Shown here: one piece after another, positions 11,836 to 23,777 of the stretch
Layout: each line of letters begins with the position of its first letter
Position numbering within the stretch: the stretch's first letter is position 1
NCBI GenBank assembly: GCA_039881045.1
Contig: JAYWVB010000035.1
Span: 62,001 to 126,000 of the forward strand
Direction of reading: 5' to 3'
Length of the DNA stretch: 64,000 bases
Source of the DNA: Chaetomium olivaceum
Taxonomy: Eukaryota > Ascomycota > Sordariomycetes > Sordariales > Chaetomiaceae
Notes under the pieces: model-generated
What the model was told of the DNA's origin: nothing
What the model saw: only the letters and a program-made list of their open reading frames with translations
Database searches by the model: none
Translations under genes and position numbers: made by a program

Positions 11836-14094
11836 CTACTGAGGATAGTAGGCCATCGGTTGCTGGTAATAAAATGTGTCTGGGCTTGGTGTCATCATCG
11901 GCGCGGCCGCCATGCCCACCATACCAGGACCTGCGCTATAGGGCTGGGGGGCGCCGGGGAAGGAAGGCGGGTAGCCTGGCATTGGGGGGGGCTGCGAATA
12001 ATAATCGTAGTAGACTGTGCCCTGCGACTCCCGGGCGTCCACCATGTTTTGCTGCTGTTGGGGTGTGCCTTGCCCAGCAGGCTGGGCAGAGGTCATCTCG
12101 CCTTGGGCGGATTGTGTGTACGGGGCTGGCTGGCCTTGCTGCTGCGTCACGGCTGGCACAAAGGTGGGGGCGTTTGCATTGGGGCCCATGTTCGCATTGA
12201 ACGGCTGGGGATAATAGAAACCTTGCTGCGGCTGCATCGGCGCGTATGGTTGGGTGTAGAAGCCGGGTTGGGCATAGGTGTTCGGCTGGAAGGGAGCAGC
12301 GTGAACTGCGCGCTCGGGAATTTGAGACAGGGGCGTGGAGGATGAGAACTGGGACTGATACGAAGGGTGGCGGGCGTGGGAATCTTGAGGATAACCGTTG
12401 GGCAACTGCGGCGGCACCTGCTGGTGGAAGGCTTGCTGATAGGAGCCTGGTGCGTTTGTGGCCTGCTGAACGGGCGACTCGATGTTTTCGAGTGAGACGG
12501 CCTTCTGCGGCCGCGGTTGGTGCATTGGAATGGTGTTTGGTCGGCTCTCCTGGAACGTGGGTTTCAGGGGAAGGGGGTGTGTTTGGGGTTGAGGCAGCTC
12601 ATTGATGGATGCCTCAGGGGCCTTTTGGTAAACATCCGGCCTAGGAGGCATGCCCATCGTAGGGACTGGCGGCTGAGCGAAAGGGGGCAAACGGACGACG
12701 GGTCTCGTGGTGTCGGTCGGGAGGGGGGGGCGCGAGATGGTGGACCCCGTCGGCGAGAGCATAAATTCTCGGCCAATATCGGGAGCAATCGACGACCGGC
12801 GGCTGAGGGCGATGCTGGGCGAATACATGCTCCCCCCATAAGCGCTCCCGCCCCACACGCTCGTCGCACGGGAAAATACGCCTGATCCTAGGACAGATCG
12901 CGGGCCCTTACCCCGTGATCGTTGCTGGTTCGGCCGCATCGCCCGTGGAATGAAGATGAACGACCTGTCACTCGCCGGGAAGATGTAACGCGGCATGACG
13001 GGCGGGTCATGGTACGGGATGGAAATCCGAACAGGCTTGTCACGCCGAAGAGGGGGACGGTGATCCGGGAGCTTGGTGTACTGCTTCAAGGCAACGCCCG
13101 GGAAGAGCTTGGGGGAGCCGAGAGACGGGATAGATACCCTTATGGTCGTGTTGCCGATGTGCCTTTCGGTTGACATAGCCCTATTGATCGCCATCTTGCT
13201 CGTCGGCGCGGTTGGGATGATGCCGTTACCGTTCGGAGGGCCTTCGTTGTTGGGGAGTAACGGTTCTGCCGAGGGGGTTGAGGGGCGGCGACCACTTCGT
13301 GCATGTCGTGTTTCCACAAACCATTGGTGACGGGGTCTGGGATGTTGTGTATCTGACTGGAAGGAGCGGTCAGCATCAGCAGCGAAGACATCCCACGGCG
13401 AGGGAAGGACGGCTCGACATACCTGATAGGAGCGAAGTGATTCCCAAACGCGCCCCGCCCTCGGCCACGGGCTCCCCTGGGGAAAGGGCGGAAGCCATTC
13501 GCAGCGGGGCCAGCATGCCGGTGATCATGCAAGAAGAAGGCGCCCCTGTTGGGAACGAAAGTTGGGTCTTCATCCCTCTTCCGTCGATACTCGTCGTGTT
13601 CCCGTCGTTTTACTTCCTGTTGCGGCAGCCGGGGTTGTTGCTGAGCAGCGCTTGAGCTTACGACAATCGGCGCCGCATCCTTAGCATGCGGTGCAGGTTT
13701 TATATCGTCGAAGTGCATTTCCTCTACCCTGTTTTCCTTGTCGGCAAGGGACAGCTTGCTGAGCATGGACTCGGCATCGGCTATTACGGGCAGGACCGGT
13801 TTTGCGGCTGGACTCTTGAGTGGCTCAGAGCCGGTCCGGCGGCGAAACCCAGCCTTCGCATGGCCGTTGCCGAGGGGTTTTCGGGCGCTGGGCAAGGTTG
13901 GTGAGGCATCGTCGATGTTACTCGTATCGCTGTCGTCGGGCGGGGTCGTGTTCGTCGCTCGCGATCGAGCCATCCGTCACCGAATCATCATCAAGGTCGA
14001 CTAGTGACTCAGGGCCGCCCTCATCTTCGGCCTCGTCTTCGATGCGGCGGCGCTGGCCGATGATCTTCCTGCGCCGTGTGCTCGCTGCGACCAT
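11836..14094 (-). CDS. Btz/CASC3-domain protein (exon-junction-complex component); two apparent frameshifts
   Basis: Begins at ATG 14094 (MVAASTRRRKIIGQRRR). One intron, 13422..13357 (66 bp, GTATGT...CAG), interrupts the Btz core. About 730 residues if two frame breaks are bridged. The acidic N-terminus is followed by EYRRKRDEDPTFVPNRGAFF, a His/Arg/Gly-rich stretch with RGARGRGRG, and LWKHDMHE. Together these are the two halves of the Btz (SELOR) module that clamps eIF4A-III in animal CASC3/Barentsz. A fungal C-terminal block follows (ITERHIG-like, RVSIPSLGSPKLFPG, YTKLPDHRPPLRRDKPVRI), then a long Gln/Pro/Tyr-rich disordered tail. Break 1 is an extra base at a C run (plus-strand G run 13938-13940) after DEHDPA. 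Break 2 is a missing base, most simply at the plus-strand G run 13252-13255, just after the WKHDMHE block. Family call rests on the FVPNRGAFF/WKHDMHE pair. Confidence 0.78.
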
Positions 14095-16468
14095 TGTGTA
14101 GAAGCGGGTCCCGGACTCGGCGATGAGTCGGTAGGGACGGGAATCAGGTGGCACCTGCGCGCGGTGGTGCGGGGAGCTACGATGATGACGTTTGAGGCAG
14201 CTCGACTTTGTGTGTCGCGGGTGGAGGAAGTCGGACCTCTGTGAGTTGGTTGGTCTCGCTATCTCTGTGGTTGCCGGTGCGAAAGTTGGGGAGATGCCTT
14301 AGAGCCGAACCGTCCTGCGGTTGCAGAATCAACCGGTAGTGGAAGCCGCGGAGGCAGTGCAGGTCAGGACTCGAGGAAAGAGCTCACGAGCCCAAAGCAA
14401 GTCGAGAAGAATACTGTGGAGGCGCGATCGAAGAGGGGAGCATGGAAAGGCGCAAAGTGCAGCTTCAGTCCGGATGGATGACCCTGGATCGGGGCTGCCA
14501 GGTAGCGCAAGTCTAACCAAGTCCCAGGCAGGGCTGTCCAAGCCAGCGAGAGCGACCGTGCTCCCAGCGAAGGAATGGGACTGGTCAAAGAGCAGAACGG
14601 AGCAGCCAGAGGCGAAGTCGCTGCTCTAGTGCTTGCCAAAAGAACGGATGTTTGCAAGAGACGCGAATTGGTGCGCCGTGGCTCGGACTGGCCTTTGAAG
14701 CAACGAGGCTGCGCGACGGATGGCGTTGTCTTTTTTTTAGACTGCTCCTCACGGAATGGAGTTGAATTGAGCCTGGAAGCAGAGGGTGGCTCGGGGCTGA
14801 CTGCTACGGTAAAGTGTCATGGTAGGAATAGTGTCTTGGCCTCTTCTGGTTAGCGTTTGAGAGGATTGAATGCTGCTGATGGATGGGTTTCGTCAATGCG
14901 AGCTCGCCCAGCAGGGCACTCCTGTCTTCAGCAGCTGCAGACTCGCTCCGCTTCTCTGCTTCCCTGCTTCACTCAACCACCACCACCCATCAACAACAAT
15001 CAGATCCCAGAGTGACAGGTCGCCACAATTCCTCTGCATATAGGCAACGGTTCTTTCGTCGGAATTTTGTAAGCGTGTAACAGACGCAACCAACAACAGG
15101 ACGTCATTTCCGGCATCTCCTAGATTTTCACGCCAGCCACGCCACGCTCTTCGCCGCTAGTTAGAGGAACAGAACCGGAGCGGGACCGATATGATGCACA
15201 GAGAGGCCTTGGCTGCCTACACAAGAGCAAACCAAAAACCAAAAAAAGATTGCACCTTTTCCGGAACGTTTTGTCGCGTACAAAACTGATGACAAGTTGA
15301 ATAACCTTGACCAATCGTAAGAACCCCCAATGCAGCCGCCACCTCCGTGAATCATAAGACGATGGCGTTAGTTTCCATGGAACACGTCTTTTTGAGGTCA
15401 CCGTCCAAAAAAGAAAGCCGGAGCTACCGAACGCCTAGACCGAGCTTCGAGGGTAGTCAGGAATGGAATTACATATCAGTCCAACACAGAGCTCCCCACA
15501 ACAGCATGCAACACTGACCACTTCTCCTAGTTTTCAGAACGTCCAGATGTCACAGCTTCAAGGGTGGTCGATGAGGTTAGGTTTCTTCAAGAATTGTTGC
15601 CTCCCATTTCATCTCAGGAGGCGACGGAGTTCCAGTTGTTGTTGTCTCAGCTTCGTGAAATATGTTATTTTTGATTGGTGTTCCAGCCTCGGCCGTCTCG
15701 TTTCTGCGGCGCACGCAGGGGTCGGAAAACAGTTATTCAAACCTTGTTCCGGAAAACTTGAGCCAAGTTGAGACGTGATATATGATAAATATGATAAGAT
15801 ATAACTAAGAGCTCATTTTATCACAGGTCTCTCCTGTCAACTCAGCTCCGGGTTCGCTTGCAGGGGTTGCCAATCCCAAGGGGTTGGTTGAGCTGAGAAT
15901 CCCGGCTATCTTAACTGTAACTTATCAGCTCCAGAACTAACCGCCTCCTCCTATTCTGACCAGCTCCAACCTCATATCACTCTCATCACATCACTTACGG
16001 CTGTGACTTCCGAACCCCCCACAGTTACAACAGCCCAGCAGCGACCTGTCGAGCTTATCTCATTACAGGTGGGATGAAATGCCCGCCTTCCACCCCTCTG
16101 TGCCCCGCCTCGAGCGACCTGCTGCCAACCCACCCTGGCCAAAAAAAACAAGACGAACTCAAACCGAAAATCAAGTCCGTGGAATCTGTACAACAAAGTA
16201 GAAAAACAACGAAAGAAGATGAGATAGAAGAAAAAGGCAAGAAAAATGGAACCAGAGCAAAAGAAATGCAAAAAGAATGAAAGGATTTTTTCCGGACTTC
16301 GATACCTTCTGTTTCCTCTTTACAACCCGATATCGACACTTGGAGTCGGCTTTTCTTGCCTCTGCGGTGCCACGCTCCACCCCACCCCACTCCTCAACTA
16401 ATACACAAACATCACGGCACACATAAGCCCTCACTCCACCAGCTCGAAATATCCACAACACACTTCAC
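14095..16468. other. Intergenic, BTZ promoter side to tRNA-Leu
   Basis: About 2.4 kb with no supported protein gene. AT-rich and A-rich stretches occur at 15770-15810 and 16139-16270. The part next to 14094 is presumably the BTZ promoter and leader. Open frames over 16055-16461 are low-complexity Phe/Ser-rich reads of an A-rich strand and were discounted. Confidence 0.5.
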
Positions 16469-16582
16469 GGCAAGGTGGCCGAGCGGTCTAAGGCGCCAGG
16501 TTCAGGCCCACCTGAATTCATAGATCCCACAAGATTTCCTGGTCTCAGTAATGGGGCGTGAGTTCGAATCTCACCCTTGTCA
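16469..16582 (+). tRNA. tRNA-Leu (anticodon CAG) with 30-nt intron
   Basis: The acceptor stem pairs GGCAAGG (16469-16475) with CCTTGTC (16575-16581), with one G-U pair and discriminator A at 16582. A D-arm, a CCAGG/CCTGG anticodon stem and a T-arm GTGAG-TTCGAAT-CTCAC are all present. The anticodon is CAG at 16503-16505. An intron is inferred at 16507-16536, one base 3' of the anticodon, the canonical eukaryotic position. The long variable arm fits a class II tRNA (Leu). The minus-strand open frame across it (16465..16794) is a shadow. Confidence 0.93.
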
Positions 16583-16872
16583 GAATGAATTATCCCTTGG
16601 GAGATAAACCTGAATTTTTTATATTGTCCTTTTCTTTTTTTTTCGGCCTGGTTAACAACCTCCTGAGCGTGTAAACTGGCATTTCCCAGTGCTGGGTAGT
16701 GTAAAGATAGGTTAATATAGGTAGATGTCTTATTCTTCAATAAGCGGTTAACAGTAGGAGATAGGAATTCCAACATTGGACCCAACGTAAACAACAGTTA
16801 TCAACCCCTCTTAGTGCTGCCATACCTATACAGACCCCCCAAAACCAAGGCCTAGCGGACATCAACACCCAC

Positions 16873-18391
16873 TCAGGCCCTCTCTGCGAAATGTATTGTA
16901 GAGACATCCCCATAGCCCTTCTTGATCCCCAGCTTCTCACGCTCGTCCGGCGACAAAGGTTGCAAGTCGTACTTTATGGGGTGCTGGAATGCTTCGATCT
17001 TGCGGACAGCACCGAAGCGGCTGTTGCCCTGGTCCCAAATCTACACCATGGTCAGTCAGTCATCATAAGATGCCGTGGTCGAACCATCCTTTCCGGCTTA
17101 CCGCGTAGATCGACTTGAGAAAGGTATCCCCTAGGATGTCAAAGGGGTTTTCGCCCCTGGACTGGACACCACCGTAGAAGGACTCCGTATCGGCTGGGGC
17201 AAAGGTCAGGTCCTCCTTCTGAATGACAAATTCCTTGTCGCCGACGGCGATACTGAATTCGGGGAGTTTATCGACTGGAACGCTCTGGGGGATGGTCCAG
17301 CCCTGATACTCCTCGTTGTACTCGGCGCCTGGGATCTTGGAGTAGAGAGCGGAGCAGACCTGGTCCGAAACCAAAGCGAGGGTGGTGCCCGTGTCAGCGA
17401 TTGCCTTGTTGCCCTTGATCGAAATCCGCTCGCCGTTGATGCTGGCGTGCTCGCTGGAGAACATCCAGAAGCCTTCCGACTTGTCAATACCGGTCCAGGC
17501 AATCTCCTCGCCAGATGCCTTGACAAGATCTTCATCGATCCAGCCGAAGGTGTAGAAGGACCGCCGGTCTTCGTCCCGGTTGCTGTACATGGCTGACGTG
17601 AACAGCTCGGCCTCTTTGGGGATATCTTCCTGGGCAATCATGTTGTCAACTGGGGTGAGCTGGGGATCCGGCTTGCCGTCCGACTGGACCGTGTTGATCT
17701 TGCTGAACGCGAGGCCTAGGAGGCCATCCATGGTGCCCTCGCTAAACTGCGCCGACATCTCGTTTGCAATCTCGATGGCTTGCTTCTTGATGATGATACC
17801 GCCGAGCACAAGAACATCGGTACTGACGATGCCCGAGGCCGAGCTTCCATCACCATACTGGATCTTCCAGGTCTTGCCCGCTGCGAGCTCGAATGAGGAC
17901 GACTTCGTGTGGTCAAACTTTTTGCGGCTAATCTGTGTCACATCGTTATCAGTGTCGGTACGAGGAGTACATGTCTCGAAAGAGTATACCCAAAGGTCGG
18001 CAGAGCCGGTATCGAAGTCCAGCATGACCTTCTGCACTTCGTGACCAACGCCCGTGCCGATCGTCACCTCACAGAGGTATTCGGCATCGTTCTGTTGGTC
18101 TTTGGCAGTGACTATTCCTGTCTCTTTGCCGTCCTTGACTTTCTTGAAGAGACCACCCCATATGTGGCCTGGTCTGACTCCCGGCGCGGCTCTGGGCGGG
18201 GCATCGTCGGATTTGATGAACTTTTGGTAGTAAGGTCCAGGCTGTGTGGGTTGGAAGCCGAATCTGTTCAGCACCGAGACGTAGGATTTGGTGCCGTGGC
18301 GTTTGTAGTTGCTGTTTGGGATGGCCTTGACTTTATGGAGAGCCATCCTTTTCCGTAAATTGGCATGGCTATGTGAAAGAGCGTCCTCCAT
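16873..18391 (-). CDS. Pepsin-like aspartic protease (A1 family), no signal peptide seen
   Basis: Exons 18391..17102 and 17040..16873 (61-bp intron, GTAAGC...TAG), 485 residues. The pepsin fold is clear. The first catalytic motif is DFDTGSADLWV, the flap is IQYGDGSSASG, the second catalytic motif is AIADTGTTLALV, and the hydrophobic-hydrophobic-Gly signature DGLLGLAF is present. The last exon supplies the C-terminal strand IWDQGNSRFGAVRK. The N-terminus (MEDALSHSHANLRKR...) is charged and has no hydrophobic leader. A second possible start is the Met at 18346 (MALHKVKAIP). The region KRHGTKSYVSVLNRFGFQPT resembles a propeptide. The C-terminal extension after the usual pepsin end (YDLQPLSPDEREKL...) is unusual for a secreted enzyme. 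Family certain; secretion, localisation and substrate unknown. Confidence 0.92.
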
Positions 18392-18934
18392 CGTGAAGAA
18401 TGAGATTGCCTGTGACGGTGAGGGTTTGTGTCAAGCCCCAGGGTGATTATGTCAAAAAGTAGGTTCCGAGAAAGTTGCCGAGGGTTTTCTGGGGAAGAGA
18501 GAGGCACGAGTTTATTTTGAGGCAAGGTGGTCGATTGGATAGGTTGTAAAGAAAATTAGAAGAGGTTGAGTGGGTAAACAAGGGAAGATAAGTTAGAACA
18601 GGGGAAGCGTGGTCGCAGTCCGTGGAAAGGACGAGTGGACGATTCCCGGTTGGGCGGGAATTATCGTGATACACTTGGAAAGTGTACCGGAGTATCGGCT
18701 CACTGCGGTGGCCCTTCCTAGGGTCGCTCCCGCTCTACGACACCTTTTGCTTATCTCAAGCTAGGCCGGCACATGGTCGATTGGTAAGGTACTTTAAGTG
18801 CTTAGCGACGCGGTGAGTAACCCGCCTAGTTCATGGTTTATGTCTCAGTCAAACCGTACAGGCTGCTTGAGCTGAGGAGCAGTGGGGGGGAGGGTTATGG
18901 CTTTTAATAGTAGGTACCTTGAGGCAAGGACAGG
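18392..18934. other. Promoter side of the aspartic protease gene
   Basis: Lies between the protease start and the 3' end of the next minus-strand gene. No additional coding exon with a signal peptide could be found here. Nothing else recognised. Confidence 0.5.
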
Positions 18935-19820
18935 TTAATTCAGCTGGACTCTCCCAAAGAAGAACCCCCTCACCCCGTTACTCAGCCAGCACTCTTCGCC
19001 ATCGACGAGAGAGTTTACCAGAACGATGTCTTCAACGGCAATCCCCCTGTCCAGTGTGTTAGCGATGATCTGACAAACGGTCCGAAAAAAGAAGATCAAC
19101 GAACCTCTCAAGGGCCCATCTCCTCGATGTGCCGTTTTGGCCTCCACTTCCATCCTCCAGGCTGTACTCCTTGCTCACGGCCGGCGTTACCCACCGTTCA
19201 TGCCTCCAAAAGTAGGGCGTTGTCATGGAGCCTTCCATGACAGCCCCATTGGCTTCGTTGATTATGAGTACCTCTTTCAAGTCGGTAAGACTGATCTGTG
19301 CCCGTTGCCGTGCCCCGTCATAAGCCGCCCGCTTGGTTGTCTTGAAGTGAGTGCATTCGGAGCGAGCTGTCACCGGAGTATCGACCAAGATTTCATAGGC
19401 CGGAAGCTTGGATGGGATACCCTGAGCCGTGCCGTTATCTTCTACCCCTTCTGGCGGAGGGAGGCTTTCCGGGAAGAGGTTTGCGAGAGTTGTTTCTGGG
19501 ACCGGGCCGGTGATTATGGACAGCTCGCCGTCCTTCGTGATGGCTATCTTTACTCTCAATGACGATCGTTGATCCACCCCGATGTTGTTTTCGACAAGCT
19601 CTACTAATCGGTTCAGTCCGGAATCCCCTTGGAGAACTTCAATAGCGGCGTCCCAGCCCCAGTGGGTCGCAGCTTGTAGCATGCGATCTCGGTGATAGTC
19701 CAGCATGTAAAGGGGAGACGAATTTACCGAGTTCCAGCCAGCATGGCTGAGCTTGGCCGGAACTTGTAGGAGGCTTGGGTCATAGCGGAGGGAAGTGAAG
19801 AGTTGGAAATCGGCATCCAT
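18935..19820 (-). CDS. ABZ2: Class IV aminotransferase-fold protein, probable 4-amino-4-deoxychorismate lyase
   Basis: Exons 19820..19105 and 19046..18935 (58-bp intron), 275 residues. The catalytic-lysine region HFKTTKRAAYDGARQ matches the KTTxRxxYD-type motif of class IV PLP enzymes, and LKEVLIINEANGAVMEGSMTTPYFW is the usual segment after it. The N-terminal FQLFTSLRYDP and LDYHRDRMLQAATHWGWD segments fit fungal Abz2. ABZ2 converts aminodeoxychorismate to p-aminobenzoate for folate synthesis. I set the start at the first true ATG (MDADFQLF); the frame is open a little further upstream without ATG. It is divergent from TOM70, with about 720 bp between starts. D-amino-acid or branched-chain aminotransferase activity is the alternative within the same fold. 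Confidence 0.82.
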
Positions 19821-20542
19821 TGTCAAGGCCAAATTGTGAACCCCCCAAGCATTGGGCGGTTGTAAGACCGTTAGGGTGGTCTTGTTGAAGGTGGTCGTGC
19901 GAAGGGATTGGCGATCTAGTGCTTTGGATTTGTGAACACTCCTTAGCCCACAAGCGAGAAAAGTTGGTAGAATTTAAGATACGAAGTACTGAGTGATACT
20001 GATTACTGAATGAGGTATATAAGCAAGGTACAGATGTGTACTTAAGGTTCATACTCAGGTACCACCTATGGACGAGGCTGCCCCTCGCTCGACCGCCCTT
20101 GGCCCGCCGCACTGCCCGGTCCCTATCAACATGTTTCATTCGGGGGGGTTCGTCGCTGCTAGGGTCCACATGTTCAGAGCCACAAGCCTGTGCCAAGCGA
20201 GTCAGGCACGGCAAGGGCCCGGGTAGGCGGGCTATTCGGAAAAACAGTGTCACGGTCCACCTCCTGCACCAAAAAAAGACGACGTAATTGGGCGCACTGG
20301 GTCGTGCGCCGATTTTTTTTTGGGTTACAAGCTTCGGCCGAGTACGCCCGCCAGGCCAGTCCAGCTTTCCATGCCGTGGTGCGCACCTGCATCATCATTG
20401 TTGAATTGGTACCTACCCAACCAAACTTTGCGCCGCTTAACAACTATTTGCCCTCCCCACTGCCACAGACATTAGTGTCGCCGGATTTCGCTTTCCTCCC
20501 TTGCCTTCAATCCCATCTCCATCTTACACAACCAACGAAATC
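19821..20542. promoter_or_regulatory. Shared divergent promoter region ABZ2-like / TOM70
   Basis: The two flanking genes start at either edge and point away from each other, so both promoters must lie within or near these 722 bp. A GC-rich part lies at 20060-20340. No specific binding site is claimed. Confidence 0.5.
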
Positions 20543-22610
20543 ATGGCTACCATCCCGACAGGCCGCGTGGGGAGTTCGACACCAATACCAGCCGACTCGT
20601 CAGTGTGGGATCGCATCTCAACATGGGTCGCCGAGCACAAGGCCGTTGTCTATACCGTTGCCGGTGTCGCCATTGTAGTCACAACTGCCGGTGCTATCTA
20701 CTATGTCCGCACCGCACCTAGCGAGGTTAGCTTCTCTGCCCCGCGCCGAGCCACACGAACGCTGCCGAGTCCAAAACTCGTAGTCTCGTACCCATGCTAA
20801 TACCCGGCTTCGTCGACAGGACACATCCCCCAAACTCAGCAAGAAGGAGAGGCGGAAACGGAAGCAGGCTGGCAAGGATGTCGATGTCGAGAAGGCCGGA
20901 AAGGACGCCACCTCCCCCACTGCCGCTGGCAAAACTGCTTCTGTCGAATCCGCCGACGAGCTACCCGAGATCGACGAGGCCTTTGTTTCGGGCCTCTCCG
21001 AATCCGAGCGTGAGCAGTATTCTCAAAAGTTGAAGGAGGCTGGCAACAGGGCCTACGGCGCCAAGGACTTTGAGAAGGCCATTGGGCTCTACTCGAAGGC
21101 CATACTCTGCAAGCCCGACCCGGTCTACTACTCCAATCGGGCGGCCTGCTACAACGCTCTCAGCGACTGGGACAAGGTGGTTGAGGACACTACCGCTGCT
21201 ATCAACCTCAACCCGGAGTACATCAAGGCCCTCAACCGCCGTGCCAATGCCTATGACCACTTGGGCAGGTACAGCGAGGCGCTTCTCGACTTCACCGCGA
21301 GCTGTATTATCGACGGTTTCCGGAACGAGCAGAGCGCACAAGCTGTCGAGCGGCTGCTCAAGAAATTTGCCGAGACGAAAGCGAAGGAAATCCTCGAGAC
21401 CAAGCCGTCAAAGCTCCCGAGCTCCACCTTTGTCGGGAATTACCTCCAGAGCTTCCGCACAAAGCCCCGTCCCGAGGGCTTGGAAGACTCGGTGGAGTTG
21501 GAGGAGGAGTCCGGACAGGGCCAGCTACAGAAGGGCTTGAAGGCGTTGGAGAGCAAGACTGGACCGGGTTACGAGGAGGCCTCCGAGGCTTTCGACAGGG
21601 CCTTGGAGCTCGGCGATCTCGACGAATACGAAGCATACGCCTACAACCTCCGCGGAACCTTCCGTTGCCTGAAGGGCAAGCATGAGGAGGCGCTGGCCGA
21701 TTTGTCCAAGAGCATCGAGTTGGACCCTGATATGACCCAGAGCTACATCAAGCGGGCGAGTATGAACCTGGAGCTTGGTACGTTTGGTTCTCTCATATGA
21801 TGCATAAATCATGACTGACCATCGCAGGTTCTCCTGAGAAGGCCGAGGAGGATTTCGCCGCTGCCCTGTCCAAGAACGCCGAGGATCCGGACATCTACTA
21901 CCACCGGGCTCAGCTGCACTTCATCAAGGGCGAGTTTTCCGAGGCACAGAAGGACTACCAGAAGTCGATCGACCTTGACCCCGACTTCATCTTCTCCCAC
22001 ATTCAACTCGGTGTGACCCAGTACAAGACGGGCTCGATCGCCTCGTCGATGGCCACTTTCCGGCGCTGCATGAAGAACTTCGAGAAGACTCCCGACGTTT
22101 ACAACTACTACGGCGAGCTGCTCCTCGATCAAGATAAGCACCACGAGGCCATCGAGAAGTTTGACATGGCCATTGAGCTCGAGCGCGAAACTAAGCCCAC
22201 GTGCATGAACGTGCTGCCGCTCATCAACAAGTCCCTCGCCGTCTTCCAATGGAAGCAGGACTTCTCCGAAGCCGAGAAGCTCTGCGAGAAGGCGCTTATC
22301 AGTACGTCATCCATTACGCTGCCATCCCAGCCCTCTAATCGACGCTTTTTGCTAACACATGACAATAGTCGACCCCGAGTGCGACATCGCCGTCGCCACC
22401 ATGGCCCAGCTGCTCCTCCAGCAGGGCAAGGTGACTGAGGCCCTCAAGTATTTCGAGCGCGCCGCCGAGCTGGCCCGCACTGAGGGCGAGCTGGTGAATG
22501 CCCTGTCATATGCCGAGGCTACCCGGACACAGATCCAGGTCCAGGAGAAGTACCCCAAGCTGGCGAGCAAGTTGCAGGGTATGGGCCAGGGTCAGGCTAT
22601 GATGCGGTAA
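20543..22610 (+). CDS. TOM70: Tom70-like mitochondrial import receptor (TPR)
   Basis: Exons 20543..20725, 20820..21777, 21828..22301, 22369..22610; introns of 94, 50 and 67 bp all have GTNNGT/GTTAG donors and AG acceptors and keep frame. 618 residues. A single N-terminal membrane segment (about 33-52, AVVYTVAGVAIVVTTAGAIYYV) is followed by a charged Lys/Glu linker and then TPR repeats from about residue 120 (KEAGNRAYGAKDFEKAIGLY, YYSNRAACYNAL, ALNRRANAYDHLG). A second TPR block reaches the C-terminus, ending KYPKLASKLQGMG. This is the architecture of the outer-membrane receptor that accepts Hsp70/Hsp90-bound carrier precursors. The start is the first ATG. Length matches fungal Tom70 proteins of about 610-620 residues. 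Confidence 0.95.
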
Positions 22611-23777
22611 ACATCACGTTCATAAATGAAAAATGAACTTGACGGCCCGAGGTTGATCGACCACGCGGTCAGTCCGTCCATTAAGCCGGACGTACTAGCC
22701 TAGGATGAGTTTGGGTTGTGTAAGAAAAAAAAAAACAAGAAAAAGAACTGCTTGGCAGTATTACCCTGGCGGTGACAGAGATGCTTCACGACCGGGCTCC
22801 CACGTCTCTCTTTATATATCACTAGGGGGTAGGTGGGGTGATCTGTTTATTCTGTACGATTGGGAAAAGGGGAGGGAGGCGGTGTTATAGGAGGCAAGAA
22901 GTCCTCCGTGAAAAGGCGGTATCGCGGAGGCAGACACACAAGAATTCTTTACGCGAGGGTCTCTGTATCATGGTTTTGCGCGGGCACCTGGACCGAGATT
23001 GGGGGCACCTGGCGCTGTAGTTGTAAACGCGTACCTCTAGCTAATACTACTTCCCTCAAATGTCCTTGTGTGTGGATGTGTGTGGATGTGATACAGTCCG
23101 CCCAGCCGTCGATGAGACAACCTTCTTCACGGGACGGTAACATCAGGAGTTGTGGGCCAGCAACGCACAACAACCATTCTAACCCACTGCAGCGTCGTTG
23201 TTACAAGCTCGATTCCAAACCTATGCTCATGCCCAAGCTGCGCTCTTTCTAAACGTGAGTCAAAAGACACTAATGCATTCTAAACGATCGTTATGAAGAA
23301 AGAATCATTACTGAGTGTCCAATACACATGTACGCTAGTTAATGGCCGTACGTGATACCATAATACCACAAATACTTCTCCAAGCCCGCCCGCCTGCCCC
23401 TCCCCACCATGTAAAACTAACATAACCCCCCACCCGCCCAGGTTTTATACCGAACCCAAGTTACCATGCGCAGGCGCGTGGCTCAGACAGCCGCCGCTAG
23501 GTTCGTACCGACAACACTCCGCCCAACCAAGTCAACTCATCAGAGAAAATATACCACGTCAGAAAATACATCGATAAGAATCGACAATCGACCACCCAAA
23601 AAAAACCATCCCATTCTAGGCTTCGCTTTCCCATTACGCATTGCTCCATCTCCCATCTCCCGCTGCCTGTCTCTCCTTATCCCCTTCCCCTTCCCCGCCC
23701 CGTACATATATAACGACAGCCGCAACCACAACCACAACCACAGCTACAACCACAACCACAGCCACAACCCCTCATCC
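22611..23777. other. Convergent intergenic TOM70 / SSO1
   Basis: Contains both 3' flanks. A CAACCA-type simple repeat lies at its right edge (listed separately). No gene recognised. Confidence 0.5.
23719..23770. repeat. CAACCA-type microsatellite
   Basis: Imperfect tandem CAACCA/CAGCCA units just past the stop of the syntaxin gene, so probably in its 3' untranslated region. Confidence 0.8.

Noticed and set aside
16465..16794. Minus-strand open frame containing GEIRTHAPLLRPGNLVGS
   Set aside because: It is the antisense read of the tRNA-Leu gene.
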